This document shows, piece after piece, positions 1-6,743 of a DNA stretch of 64,000 nt. The notes beneath the pieces are model-generated. The model saw nothing but the letters and a program-made list of their open reading frames with translations. It did not search any database and had not been told where the DNA came from. Source of the stretch: an uncultured Halobacteriovorax sp. (GTDB lineage: Bacteria > Bdellovibrionota > Bacteriovoracia > Bacteriovoracales > Bacteriovoracaceae); NCBI GenBank assembly GCA_913061265.1, contig CAJXVS010000001.1, positions 310,001 through 374,000 of the forward strand. Direction: 5' to 3'. The position numbers and the translations under genes were made by a program. Numbering within the stretch: position 1 is the stretch's first letter; every line of letters begins with the position of its first letter.

Positions 1-1545
1 TAGAATTCTCATCTTATTAATGGCAATGATCTCATCCCCAGCATTAAGCCCGGCTTTATAAGCAGGTCCATCGAGGGCCACATCTTTAATCACTACTCTA
101 TCACCTAAGAAGTCAGGACGAAGGCCGAGCCAAGGTTTCTCTTTAGTATCATACTCAATCTCAAAACCCGCTCCCTTAAAGAGACCATCGAGGTCGAGTT
201 CTTCAGTTGTCTGAACCCATGTTTGAAATTTCCCAAGGACTTCCTCTCCAGCAATTTCTTTTACCATGGAGAAGACTTCACTTGCTTCAAGCCCTACTTC
301 AGGCCTATCGAGGTAGGATTTCCAAAGAAGGTTAAGGAGGTCATCAATCTTTTTACCTTCCTTAACAAATAGAGCGTTCAAGCACCAAAAGACAATGCCA
401 CCTTTATTATAATAACTCACTGATGAGTTTAAAGAGTTCTCGTCTGGGCGGTAGAGTTTTATCCATGCATTGAACGATGAATCTTCTAAGCTATGAAACT
501 TTCTACCAGGAGTAGCTAGGTATCTATTAAGATTCTCTTTTTGCATCTCTAAGTATTCTTCCATGGTGCAAAGCCCGCACCTTAAGATAAAGACTTCGTC
601 CATAAAAGAAGTTAGTCCTTCAGTAAGCCAGTGCATCTTCGTATAGTTTTCATTTAAATAATCAAAAGGTCCAAGTTCTCTAGGACGGATTCTCTTAACA
701 TTCCAAGTATGAAAGTACTCGTGTGCCACAAGCGCCAACCATTGAAGGTAGGTCTTTCTATTTTGCATGGCCATGGCGCTAAATTGAAGAGCCGTAGAGT
801 TTAGATGCTCTAGCCCTCCAAACTTTCCAGGAACAAAATGAGTGATAAAAGTATAATTATCATAAGGGATTGAAGAAAAGGTTGAACTGACTTCTTTTAC
901 AATAACTTCAATGTCTTTTTTTAAGTTTTCATTATGAGGAAGAAGATCTCCATACCATGCCAAGTGATGCTCCTTCCCTTCAAACATAAAGCCATCAGTT
1001 TCGTGACAGCCAATTTCTATAGGAGCGTCTATAAGGACGTCATAATTTTCAGCGCTATAGAGAAACTCTTCTCTTTTAGGTGAGATATCTTTAAGTCCCG
1101 TCGTTACCTTTGACCATGCTGGTGGAAACTTAAGGCTTAATTCAGGGTTAACTAACTCTTTATCCATGATACCCATTAGGTAACTAGGCCCATGTAAGAA
1201 AGCGTGAGAGGCATCAACATGAGAAGTTCTAACGGTCAGTTCATGACAGTAGATCTCATAAGTAATGCAAAAGTTATCATCCTTTTTATTTAAATCTGAA
1301 TTTTCAAAGTCTACGGCATAGATGCCCTTAGCGGTTTGCTCATGCTGCAGCACTTCACCATTACTGGTCTCGGCCTTAAACCATCTAATATTCCTAGAAT
1401 ATTCACGCATTAAATAAGACCCAGGGCTCCATGAAGGTAAAAAGAAATTCAATGCCTTATCAGAGGCTTCCCTTTTTCCCGTTAATTTGACCTTAACGAT
1501 ATGATTTTCAGGTGTCTCAATAGAGATAGAATAGTGGAGTTTCAT
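1..1545 (-). CDS. M61 family (glycyl) aminopeptidase, 3' end outside window
   Basis: A reverse-strand frame runs 515 codons from an ATG at 1545 to the window edge without a stop, so the C-terminus is missing. Around residue 275 it carries HEYFHTWNVKR, the M61 zinc motif in which both His and the Glu act in metal binding and catalysis. A GGLEH motif typical of the family lies about 30 residues before it. The last ~45 visible residues, beginning near WLGLRP and including GPAYKAGLNAGDEI, match the start of a PDZ domain, as expected for M61 glycyl aminopeptidases of about 600 residues. No signal peptide is visible, so a cytoplasmic peptidase that trims small N-terminal residues is the likely role. 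It diverges from the gene at 1632. Confidence 0.9.
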   Translation of the reverse strand, partial: MKLHYSISIETPENHIVKVKLTGKREASDKALNFFLPSWSPGSYLMREYSRNIRWFKAETSNGEVLQHEQTAKGIYAVDFENSDLNKKDDNFCITYEIYCHELTVRTSHVDASHAFLHGPSYLMGIMDKELVNPELSLKFPPAWSKVTTGLKDISPKREEFLYSAENYDVLIDAPIEIGCHETDGFMFEGKEHHLAWYGDLLPHNENLKKDIEVIVKEVSSTFSSIPYDNYTFITHFVPGKFGGLEHLNSTALQFSAMAMQNRKTYLQWLALVAHEYFHTWNVKRIRPRELGPFDYLNENYTKMHWLTEGLTSFMDEVFILRCGLCTMEEYLEMQKENLNRYLATPGRKFHSLEDSSFNAWIKLYRPDENSLNSSVSYYNKGGIVFWCLNALFVKEGKKIDDLLNLLWKSYLDRPEVGLEASEVFSMVKEIAGEEVLGKFQTWVQTTEELDLDGLFKGAGFEIEYDTKEKPWLGLRPDFLGDRVVIKDVALDGPAYKAGLNAGDEIIAINKMRIL

Positions 1546-1631
1546 CTAATTTCCTTATCTTTGGGCTTGCCAATTTATGCTGTTCTTGGCTACATACCCT
1601 ATTGCATTTAAACCCTAAAAATCAAGACCCT

Positions 1632-2069
1632 ATGACCGAAAGCCTCGTAAAAATAGATAAAGATAAAGTAAAAGCCCCTACTGTGGAGTTTACGGAAAAC
1701 GCCATCTCCCAGCTAAGGCTTATCTTAGAAAACGACCATACCTTAAAAGACAAGCACCTACGCCTTCTCGTGGCCACCAAGGGCTGCGATGGCTTTTCTT
1801 ACAATGTTGGGTTTACTGAACAAAACAAGGATGACTTCTTAGTCACTGTTATGAACGCACCGGACCTTAAAGTCCTTGTTGATCCTTTTGCTGCTTATTA
1901 TGGCGAAGAGATGAGCGTCGATTATATTCAAGACTTCGAAGAGAATATTGAAGGCTTCCTCGTGGTCAATCATCACCAAAAAGACTTTCACGGAAAGTTC
2001 TGGCGTGGAAAGCCAGAGTTAACTCCACCACTAGTTGATCCTGCTCTTAACAAAGACTTAAAAAAATAA
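1632..2069 (+). CDS. HesB/IscA-like A-type carrier protein lacking C-terminal cysteines
   Basis: The 145-residue protein has the HesB/IscA fold signature: a helix followed by LRLLVATKGCDGFSYNVGF, with the first conserved cysteine at residue 52, then the VDP...GEEMSVDY strand and EGFLVVN. Canonical members end with a CGCG motif after this; here the region reads HHQKDFHGKFW, so the second and third cluster ligands are absent. A role in iron-sulfur cluster delivery is inferred from the family, but cluster binding may differ. The frame is open from a TTG at 1602; ATG 1632 is preferred because the homologous region starts well after it. It stops 3 nt before the LysR gene and probably shares its transcript. 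Confidence 0.8.
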   Translation: MTESLVKIDKDKVKAPTVEFTENAISQLRLILENDHTLKDKHLRLLVATKGCDGFSYNVGFTEQNKDDFLVTVMNAPDLKVLVDPFAAYYGEEMSVDYIQDFEENIEGFLVVNHHQKDFHGKFWRGKPELTPPLVDPALNKDLKK

Positions 2070-2072
2070 ATC

Positions 2073-2876
2073 ATGGACTACCGATATATAAAAGCCTTTA
2101 TTCTTACTGCTCACTTCGCTTCTTTCTCTAAAGCTGCTGAATCTTTAAAGATTGCTCAGTCCGCTGTTAGCCGTCAGATCAAGTTGCTTGAAGAGTCCCT
2201 AGGCGAAGAGCTCATCATCCGCTCTTCAAAGAAAGTTCTCCTCACTAATAAGGGAAGAGAACTTTTTATAGCGGCTCAACAGTTTGATAAGTTCGCCTTA
2301 GATATCTTTCAAAAGGAAGACTCAAGACCCATCCGCATAGGGATCCTTCACGGCCTTCTTAAGAATTGGTTCACGCCGGTTCTTAGCCGCTTTCTCAAAA
2401 AGACAGACCGTTCTATCTTTATGAAAATAGAAGATCACCCAGATTTAAAGCGAGGGATTGAAGACGGAAAATTTGATATCATCTTCACAACAGAGAATAT
2501 TCAATCAGAGCTTATCTCATCTTTAAAACTCTTTGATGAGAAGATGGTCTTAATCTCTAAAGCTGAAGTTAATAAGAAGAAACTCCACGAGTACCGTTGG
2601 GTGGTCTATTCTGAAAATGATATGCTCTACCGTCTCAGTAAAAAAGTCTCCCCTTCTATCTTAGAAGTGGATTCTATTGAAACGATTATGGATATTGTAA
2701 GATCTGGAGTTGGTATCGCCATCGTTCCCGATCACGTACTAAAAAAGAATGAGACTTTAAATGTTTATGAACTACCAAGTCTGCCTAAGTCAGAGATCTA
2801 TCTAACGACGCTAAACTATAAGTCTATGCCAAGTCATATTAAAGAAATCGCTGATATGGTTCAATCCGATATTTAA
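2073..2876 (+). CDS. LysR-family transcriptional regulator
   Basis: The 267-residue protein begins with the LysR winged helix-turn-helix: residues 1-60 include FSKAAESLKIAQSAVSRQIK and LEESLGEELIIRS. The remainder resembles a periplasmic-binding-like effector domain, with IRIGIL near residue 88 and a GVGIAIVPDHVL segment near the end. It is somewhat shorter than the usual ~300 residues, but no domain seems missing. The gene follows the IscA-like gene by 3 nt and has no strong Shine-Dalgarno, which suggests coupled translation. The target genes and ligand cannot be read from sequence. Confidence 0.9.
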   Translation: MDYRYIKAFILTAHFASFSKAAESLKIAQSAVSRQIKLLEESLGEELIIRSSKKVLLTNKGRELFIAAQQFDKFALDIFQKEDSRPIRIGILHGLLKNWFTPVLSRFLKKTDRSIFMKIEDHPDLKRGIEDGKFDIIFTTENIQSELISSLKLFDEKMVLISKAEVNKKKLHEYRWVVYSENDMLYRLSKKVSPSILEVDSIETIMDIVRSGVGIAIVPDHVLKKNETLNVYELPSLPKSEIYLTTLNYKSMPSHIKEIADMVQSDI

Positions 2877-2899
2877 GATATTTAAAATTAAAGAAAAAT

Positions 2900-2923
2900 G
2901 AAGGGCCCGGAGGCGGACCCTTC
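2900..2923. terminator. Bidirectional intrinsic terminator between convergent genes
   Basis: GAAGGGCCCG and CGGACCCTTC form a roughly 9-bp stem with one mismatch and a GAGG loop. On the reverse strand the stem is followed by ATTTTTCTTT, a good U-tract for the gene ending at 2934. On the forward strand it closes the LysR transcript but lacks a strong U-tract. Confidence 0.7.
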
Positions 2924-2933
2924 AATAAGAGAC

Positions 2934-3221
2934 TTAGTTACATCTGTATTTTACGTAAGCTGACCACTGCTTCTGAAGCTCACCATGTCTATTTACTCGG
3001 TAAGACATTCCGTTAACACCAGCGCCATAAACTTTAGCATTTCTGCTATTACAATTCTGAAGTCTAATTCTTCTGCTCTTGATCGCTTCAACAACATCCA
3101 TCATTTTTGCTTCAGCGTCCGCTGAACTAATACGACTAAAGACAGTGTGAACACCAGTTTCAGTTTCGGCAAAGATGGCCGTTGATGTTAGTAGTGCGAA
3201 AGCTAAGATAAGTTTTTTCAT
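2934..3221 (-). CDS. Small exported two-cysteine protein (local paralogue family)
   Basis: A 95-residue protein with a clear signal peptide (MKKLILAFALLTSTAIFA) and a short mature domain. The mature part has just two cysteines, C57 and C94, the second at the very end in KYRC, suggesting one disulfide. It shares YRVNRHGELQKQ and the terminal KYRC pattern with the genes ending at 4729 and 5079, so the three are paralogues. SD-like GGAG lies just upstream of the ATG. I do not recognise a database family. Export through Sec is predicted; function unknown. An inverted repeat at 3320-3339 lies about 100 bases upstream. Confidence 0.8.
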   Translation of the reverse strand: MKKLILAFALLTSTAIFAETETGVHTVFSRISSADAEAKMMDVVEAIKSRRIRLQNCNSRNAKVYGAGVNGMSYRVNRHGELQKQWSAYVKYRCN

Positions 3222-3319
3222 TGTTTCTCTCCTTTAAAAAGAAATGTTTTGATTTGTTGAAATATATTTATCGAGTGCCGCCTTCTTCCTCAACCAAACA
3301 AATCTTTTAACAAGAATAT

Positions 3320-3339
3320 CTGTACCTTTTTGAGTACAG
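3320..3339. promoter_or_regulatory. Inverted repeat CTGTAC-N8-GTACAG, candidate operator (copy 1)
   Basis: A perfect 6-bp inverted repeat with an 8-bp spacer lies in the divergent region between the small exported protein gene (starts 3221, reverse) and the TIGR02147 regulator gene (starts 3473, forward). The same arms and spacer length recur at 5441-5460, upstream of two paralogous genes. The reverse complement of this copy shares CTGTACTCAA with that copy. The symmetry suits a dimeric regulator; the neighbouring TIGR02147 protein is the obvious candidate, by inference only. Confidence 0.6.
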
Positions 3340-3472
3340 AGAATGTTCGTCACGGGAGGAAATCAAACGTTAAAGTAGTTGATTACAGGTATGTTTACTG
3401 AAGTTTCGTCGTCACACTTTTTGACAGTGAATTTTGAAACTTATATTTTACGTGGACCAAGGGAGTACAAAA

Positions 3473-4318
3473 ATGGATCAAGAGATTAACCTCCCTCCAG
3501 AGGTGAGAAGCTATTCAGACTACAGAGTCTTTTTAAAAGATTTCTTTTCATATAAGAAAACAGAGAACTCAAACTATAGCCATAGGGTCTTTATTAGAAA
3601 GGCAGAGATGAGCTCCCCTAGTCATTTAAAGATGGTCATTGATGGAAAAAGAAATTTAACGGGCAAAACCCTTAAGAAATATATAAGTGCAATTGGCCTA
3701 AAGAAGAAAGAGGCGAACTTCTTTTCCTTATTGGTGAACTATAATCAAGAATCGAATCATGAAGAGAAAATAGCTCTTTTTCAAGAGATCATGAATGAGA
3801 GAAGAAAGAAAGGACTCTCAGATATTGAAGAAGTCCAGTACGACTTCTTATCAAAATGGCACTATGTTGCTATTTACTGCCTCCTTGATCTTAAGGGTTT
3901 TAACTCAGACCCCGCATGGATTTCTTCAAAGCTAAAAAAGAAGGTTTCTCTTCAAAATATAGAGAAGGCCTTAAGTGAACTAAAAAGACTAAAACTTATA
4001 GCTGAAAATGATAAAGGTGAATTAGTCCAAACGAATGGTCCCCTCGACACAAGTGATCAGGTGCAAAGCTTAGCCTTCAGAACTTATCATAAGAACATGG
4101 GAGAGCTTGCCATAAGCTCTCTTGAGAACGAAAAAGTTGAACACCGAGAATTTAATGGTGTCACCATTCCTATTGATGTTAATAAACTAGATATTGTAAA
4201 GGAGATGATTAGGGCCTTTAGAATCGAGCTTAATGAAGTCGCTAGTAATATGGAAAACCCTAATGAAGTCTACCAAATGAACATCCACTTCTTCCCCCTC
4301 ACAGAGGTTAACAAATGA
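3473..4318 (+). CDS. TIGR02147 / DUF4423 family regulator-like protein
   Basis: A 281-residue protein matching the TIGR02147 family known from Bdellovibrionota and Fibrobacter. It opens with YRVFLKDFF and a helix-turn-helix-like stretch (SSPSHLKMVIDGKRNLTG), continues with FFSLLVNYNQ, a second winged-helix-like part (WHYVAIYCLL through LKRLKLI), and ends with the family's IRAFRIEL and YQMNIHFFPLT. ATG 3473 is chosen over a TTG at 3434 because GGGAG lies 7 nt before it. The stop overlaps the start of the next gene by 4 nt. Family members are thought to be transcription factors; here the role is probably to control the surrounding exported-protein genes. Confidence 0.85.
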   Translation: MDQEINLPPEVRSYSDYRVFLKDFFSYKKTENSNYSHRVFIRKAEMSSPSHLKMVIDGKRNLTGKTLKKYISAIGLKKKEANFFSLLVNYNQESNHEEKIALFQEIMNERRKKGLSDIEEVQYDFLSKWHYVAIYCLLDLKGFNSDPAWISSKLKKKVSLQNIEKALSELKRLKLIAENDKGELVQTNGPLDTSDQVQSLAFRTYHKNMGELAISSLENEKVEHREFNGVTIPIDVNKLDIVKEMIRAFRIELNEVASNMENPNEVYQMNIHFFPLTEVNK

Positions 4319-4713
4319 AAAAGAAACTACTTTGTCTTTGCACACTTTCACTTCTTTCATTAGATTCATTTGCAGCGAGAGGAGGCGTAGGAGTTGGTAA
4401 TGGCCATGTGATTGCTGGGATCAATATTAATCAAGGTATTAAAACTAAAGAACAAGCTGTTGAACTCTTAAAGAAGTTGGCTGCTGAAATAAATGCTGGG
4501 AACTCTTCAAGAGTAAATAGTTTTATTAGAGAAGGCGGATGTGAAAAAGAGTACAGCGTCTTTAACGATGCTGAGTTCTTTGACTTCTATCCTATTGAAA
4601 AAGATTCGGTAAAAAGGACAGGCCAAGTCGCCATGCACTTAAGAGTCTTTCTCAAGAATTGTAAGAAGCTCTCTAAAATAAAAGATGATGATGTGTTTGA
4701 CGGGCCTAAATAA
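4315..4713 (+). CDS. Exported protein of unknown function, coupled to TIGR02147 gene
   Basis: The 132-residue product has a signal peptide (KKKLLCLCTLSLLSLDSFA) followed by a glycine-rich start to the mature chain (ARGGVGVGNGHV) and an alpha/beta-looking domain. The mature part holds two cysteines (C76 and C116), as in the three neighbouring small exported proteins, though I see no convincing sequence similarity to them. Its ATG overlaps the TIGR02147 stop codon (ATGA), so the two are translationally coupled. Small exported partners are common next to TIGR02147 genes in predatory bacteria. Function is unknown. Confidence 0.75.
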   Translation: MKKKLLCLCTLSLLSLDSFAARGGVGVGNGHVIAGININQGIKTKEQAVELLKKLAAEINAGNSSRVNSFIREGGCEKEYSVFNDAEFFDFYPIEKDSVKRTGQVAMHLRVFLKNCKKLSKIKDDDVFDGPK

Positions 4714-4720
4714 AAGGCCT
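4702..4720. terminator. Weak hairpin between convergent genes
   Basis: GGGCCT and AGGCCT pair over six base pairs around an AAATAAA loop, spanning the stop codon of the forward gene and the 16-nt gap to the convergent reverse gene. It lacks a good U-tract on the forward strand, so it is only a possible terminator. Confidence 0.3.
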
Positions 4721-4728
4721 GCGAGGAA

Positions 4729-5079
4729 TTAATCGTTATTGCTATTTGAACATCTCTTGTGGGTTATCTTAACTGTTGCCTGCTGAAAGGTTTCAAGTTC
4801 CCCGTGGCGGTTAACTCTGTAGGCCTTCTTAACAGTAACAGCTTCTAAATTGACGTACCTAGGCCTAGTAACCCCGCAGCCTCTTTGAGAGTAGATATTT
4901 CTTACCCTTTGATGTTGATACACACCCTTTCCATTCTTAAGTCCTTTTAAGGCCTCATCAACTTTATCTAGGGCCTCAGCATCGCTTTGCCCTTTAAACC
5001 TAAAGTAGAATTTATTTGTCCTAGCGGTTGCCATTGTAGCGAAGCTTAAAAGAGATAAGACTATTAAAGTATTTATCAT
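4729..5079 (-). CDS. Small exported two-cysteine protein (local paralogue family)
   Basis: A protein of 116 residues from ATG 5079; a GTG at 5088 would add three residues. The ATG is preferred because it forms a TAATG overlap with the stop of the upstream paralogue, a typical coupling arrangement, and directly precedes the signal peptide MINTLIVLSLLSFATMA. The mature part has two cysteines about 42 residues apart and the segment YRVNRHGELETFQQATVK, nearly the same as the paralogue at 2934-3221. It ends in a polar SNSNND tail. It is the most divergent of the three. Function unknown, probably exported and disulfide-bonded. Confidence 0.75.
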   Translation of the reverse strand: MINTLIVLSLLSFATMATARTNKFYFRFKGQSDAEALDKVDEALKGLKNGKGVYQHQRVRNIYSQRGCGVTRPRYVNLEAVTVKKAYRVNRHGELETFQQATVKITHKRCSNSNND

Positions 5080-5369
5080 TACCGGCACCTATACTTTAGA
5101 TGAGCTAAGTAGAAGGCCTTAATATTCCCATCTCTGTCAGTTGTATAACGAAGACCAGGTACATCTACGGCGTAGACTCGGCCTCTACCCATCCCATTAC
5201 ATTTATAATGAGGACCTCTGTAACGCCCTCTTTTAACCAGATCCATAACTTCTCTGATCCTAGGCTCTATCTCTTCTTCTGTTTCAAGGCGAAGAGAGAT
5301 AACTCCTGTTTCAACTTCTGCCATAACAGAAAGTGATATTAGGAATGTGAGTATGCAGAGTAATTTCAT
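5079..5369 (-). CDS. Small exported two-cysteine protein (local paralogue family)
   Basis: A 96-residue protein with signal peptide MKLLCILTFLISLSVMA, then AEVETGV, closely matching the AETETGV mature start of the paralogue at 2934-3221. C57 and C95 have almost the same positions as in that paralogue (57 and 94), and both end in KYRC plus one residue. The YAVDVPGLRYTTDRDGNI segment corresponds to YGAGVNGMSYRVNRHGEL. AGGAG precedes the start. It is the first gene of a two-gene unit with the gene ending at 4729, downstream of the inverted repeat at 5441-5460. No known family recognised. Confidence 0.8.
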   Translation of the reverse strand: MKLLCILTFLISLSVMAEVETGVISLRLETEEEIEPRIREVMDLVKRGRYRGPHYKCNGMGRGRVYAVDVPGLRYTTDRDGNIKAFYLAHLKYRCR

Positions 5370-5440
5370 TGAATCTCCTATGCCAGTTCTAGGATCCTAT
5401 TGATTTGAAGTCTAACTCAAACCATAAATTGAAGGGTTTC

Positions 5441-5460
5441 CTGTACTCAAATGTGTACAG
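5441..5460. promoter_or_regulatory. Inverted repeat CTGTAC-N8-GTACAG, candidate operator (copy 2)
   Basis: Perfect 6-bp arms with an 8-bp spacer, about 70 bases upstream of the small exported protein gene starting at 5369 and 125 bases before the forward gene at 5585. It matches the copy at 3320-3339 in arms and spacing. I saw no third copy in the window. Confidence 0.6.
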
Positions 5461-5584
5461 TAAGAATTAGCATGCTAAGCGCAATTGATCTTTAGCCATG
5501 ACGAATTATCTAGGTAAAACACCTAATGACAAGAAGCTAACTCCTCCCTGACATTAGATCAATTCCCCTTTTTTAGAATCAACT

Positions 5585-6238
5585 GTGAAGTTTAAAGACA
5601 AAACCCTCCCATGGATCATCCTCTTGAGTTTGCTCCACTTTATCTTGCTTATGCAGCAAATAAAAAAGGACACTCCTGCCTCTAAAGTGAAGATCCTCCC
5701 CGTGACTCTTAGTATTGAATTAAGAAAGGCGATTCAAAGAAAAGTACTCTCAAGATCTATGAAAGGTCTCAGAGCACTTTCTATGGGTGAAGGTTATTCC
5801 TTTCGTCCCCTACAAGAGGGCGATGACTCTTCAAGTGAATTAGGAGGAGGACTTGCCGGCTTTTTAAGGAATCAAGTCGTCGTTAATATTAATCATATAG
5901 GCCTAAATGGCCTTGTCGAAGTTAGGTTATCTCTTGATAAAAAGGGAAACGTAGATCCCTCGACGAGTAAGGTTAAAGGCGAGAATAAAGAGTTATGTGA
6001 TCATGTCTGGAACTATCTTTTACAACAAAATAGAAAGAACCTTCCTTTTTGGAAAAACTTAGCCGCTTCAAAAAAAGTAAAGATAAAACTCTTTTTTCTA
6101 AAAGAGATAAACTCGAGAGACTTAGCCTCAGTTAAAGGAGGCCAAAGTTATATTAGTGGCGATGAGCTTTTGGTCTTTGTTTACAAAAGGATTACTCCTT
6201 ACAACTACTCAAACTCAATCAACCTTCTTGATCTATGA
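5585..6238 (+). CDS. Membrane-anchored protein with TonB-C-like domain
   Basis: A 217-residue protein starting at GTG with one N-terminal membrane segment (about residues 10-24, WIILLSLLHFILLMQ) and the rest presumably periplasmic. Residues ~105-170 fit the TonB C-terminal pattern: GLVEVRLSLDKKGNVD, then a helix with W and Y, then a VKIKLFF strand. Unlike true TonB it has no proline-rich linker and keeps a C-terminal extension. It may be a TonB-like or TolA-like energy coupler, or a fold relative of unrelated role. The gene converges with the tautomerase gene, overlapping its 3' end by 6 nt. Confidence 0.55.
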   Translation: MKFKDKTLPWIILLSLLHFILLMQQIKKDTPASKVKILPVTLSIELRKAIQRKVLSRSMKGLRALSMGEGYSFRPLQEGDDSSSELGGGLAGFLRNQVVVNINHIGLNGLVEVRLSLDKKGNVDPSTSKVKGENKELCDHVWNYLLQQNRKNLPFWKNLAASKKVKIKLFFLKEINSRDLASVKGGQSYISGDELLVFVYKRITPYNYSNSINLLDL

Positions 6239-6616
6239 CTTCTTTCTAACGACTCCATCCCCCGCGATCACTTTCCCAGACTTTGCTTCTTTGTAGGTAA
6301 TAAAGATATTTCCTTCGATTCCGAGTGCACGACTTAAAGTAGTAGCCGTTATCTCTAAGAGCTTTTCTATCTCAAGATCCGAGCTTCCTTCAAAACAGGT
6401 TAACTCACAAATTGGTGGATGGGTTGATCTTGGCTGCTCAAGCACTTCATGCTCACCTTCAAGATAGTGACCAGGCTCTAAAACTTCCCAGGTTGCCCAG
6501 ACATGCTTTGGCTCGCAGTCATAGCACTCGCTTATTGCTAGGACCGTCTTTTTTAAGGCAGAAGTAACTATTGAAGGGTCCTTTTGAGGCAAGGACTTAA
6601 TATGTAAGATAGGCAT
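6233..6616 (-). CDS. Tautomerase superfamily protein (4-OT/MIF fold)
   Basis: The 127-residue protein starts MPILHIKSL; after Met removal Pro1 would be the catalytic base typical of tautomerases. A helix and a second strand-helix half (ITATTLSRALGI, then NIFITYKEAKSGKVIAGDG) support the MIF-like double beta-alpha-beta form. Its substrate is unknown. AGGAG 7 nt upstream supports the start. The reverse strand carries GCCGATAA 25 nt upstream, but no matching -35 element lies at the expected distance. Cytoplasmic, no signal peptide. Confidence 0.75.
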   Translation of the reverse strand: MPILHIKSLPQKDPSIVTSALKKTVLAISECYDCEPKHVWATWEVLEPGHYLEGEHEVLEQPRSTHPPICELTCFEGSSDLEIEKLLEITATTLSRALGIEGNIFITYKEAKSGKVIAGDGVVRKKS

Positions 6617-6743
6617 CTCTCTCTCCTGATTTTTATCTTCTTATCGGCGTTTCATTGTTAAAATTCGACACTTTATAAAGACTGACAAGATTCATCTTTT
6701 AAAAAAATCTTCACCCGCTGAGAATATTTTCCGATAGGATATT

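Noticed and set aside
6641-6648. GCCGATAA on the reverse strand before the tautomerase gene, as a sigma-28 promoter
   Set aside because: No TAAA-like element occurs 15 nt upstream; the bases there read CGAA.
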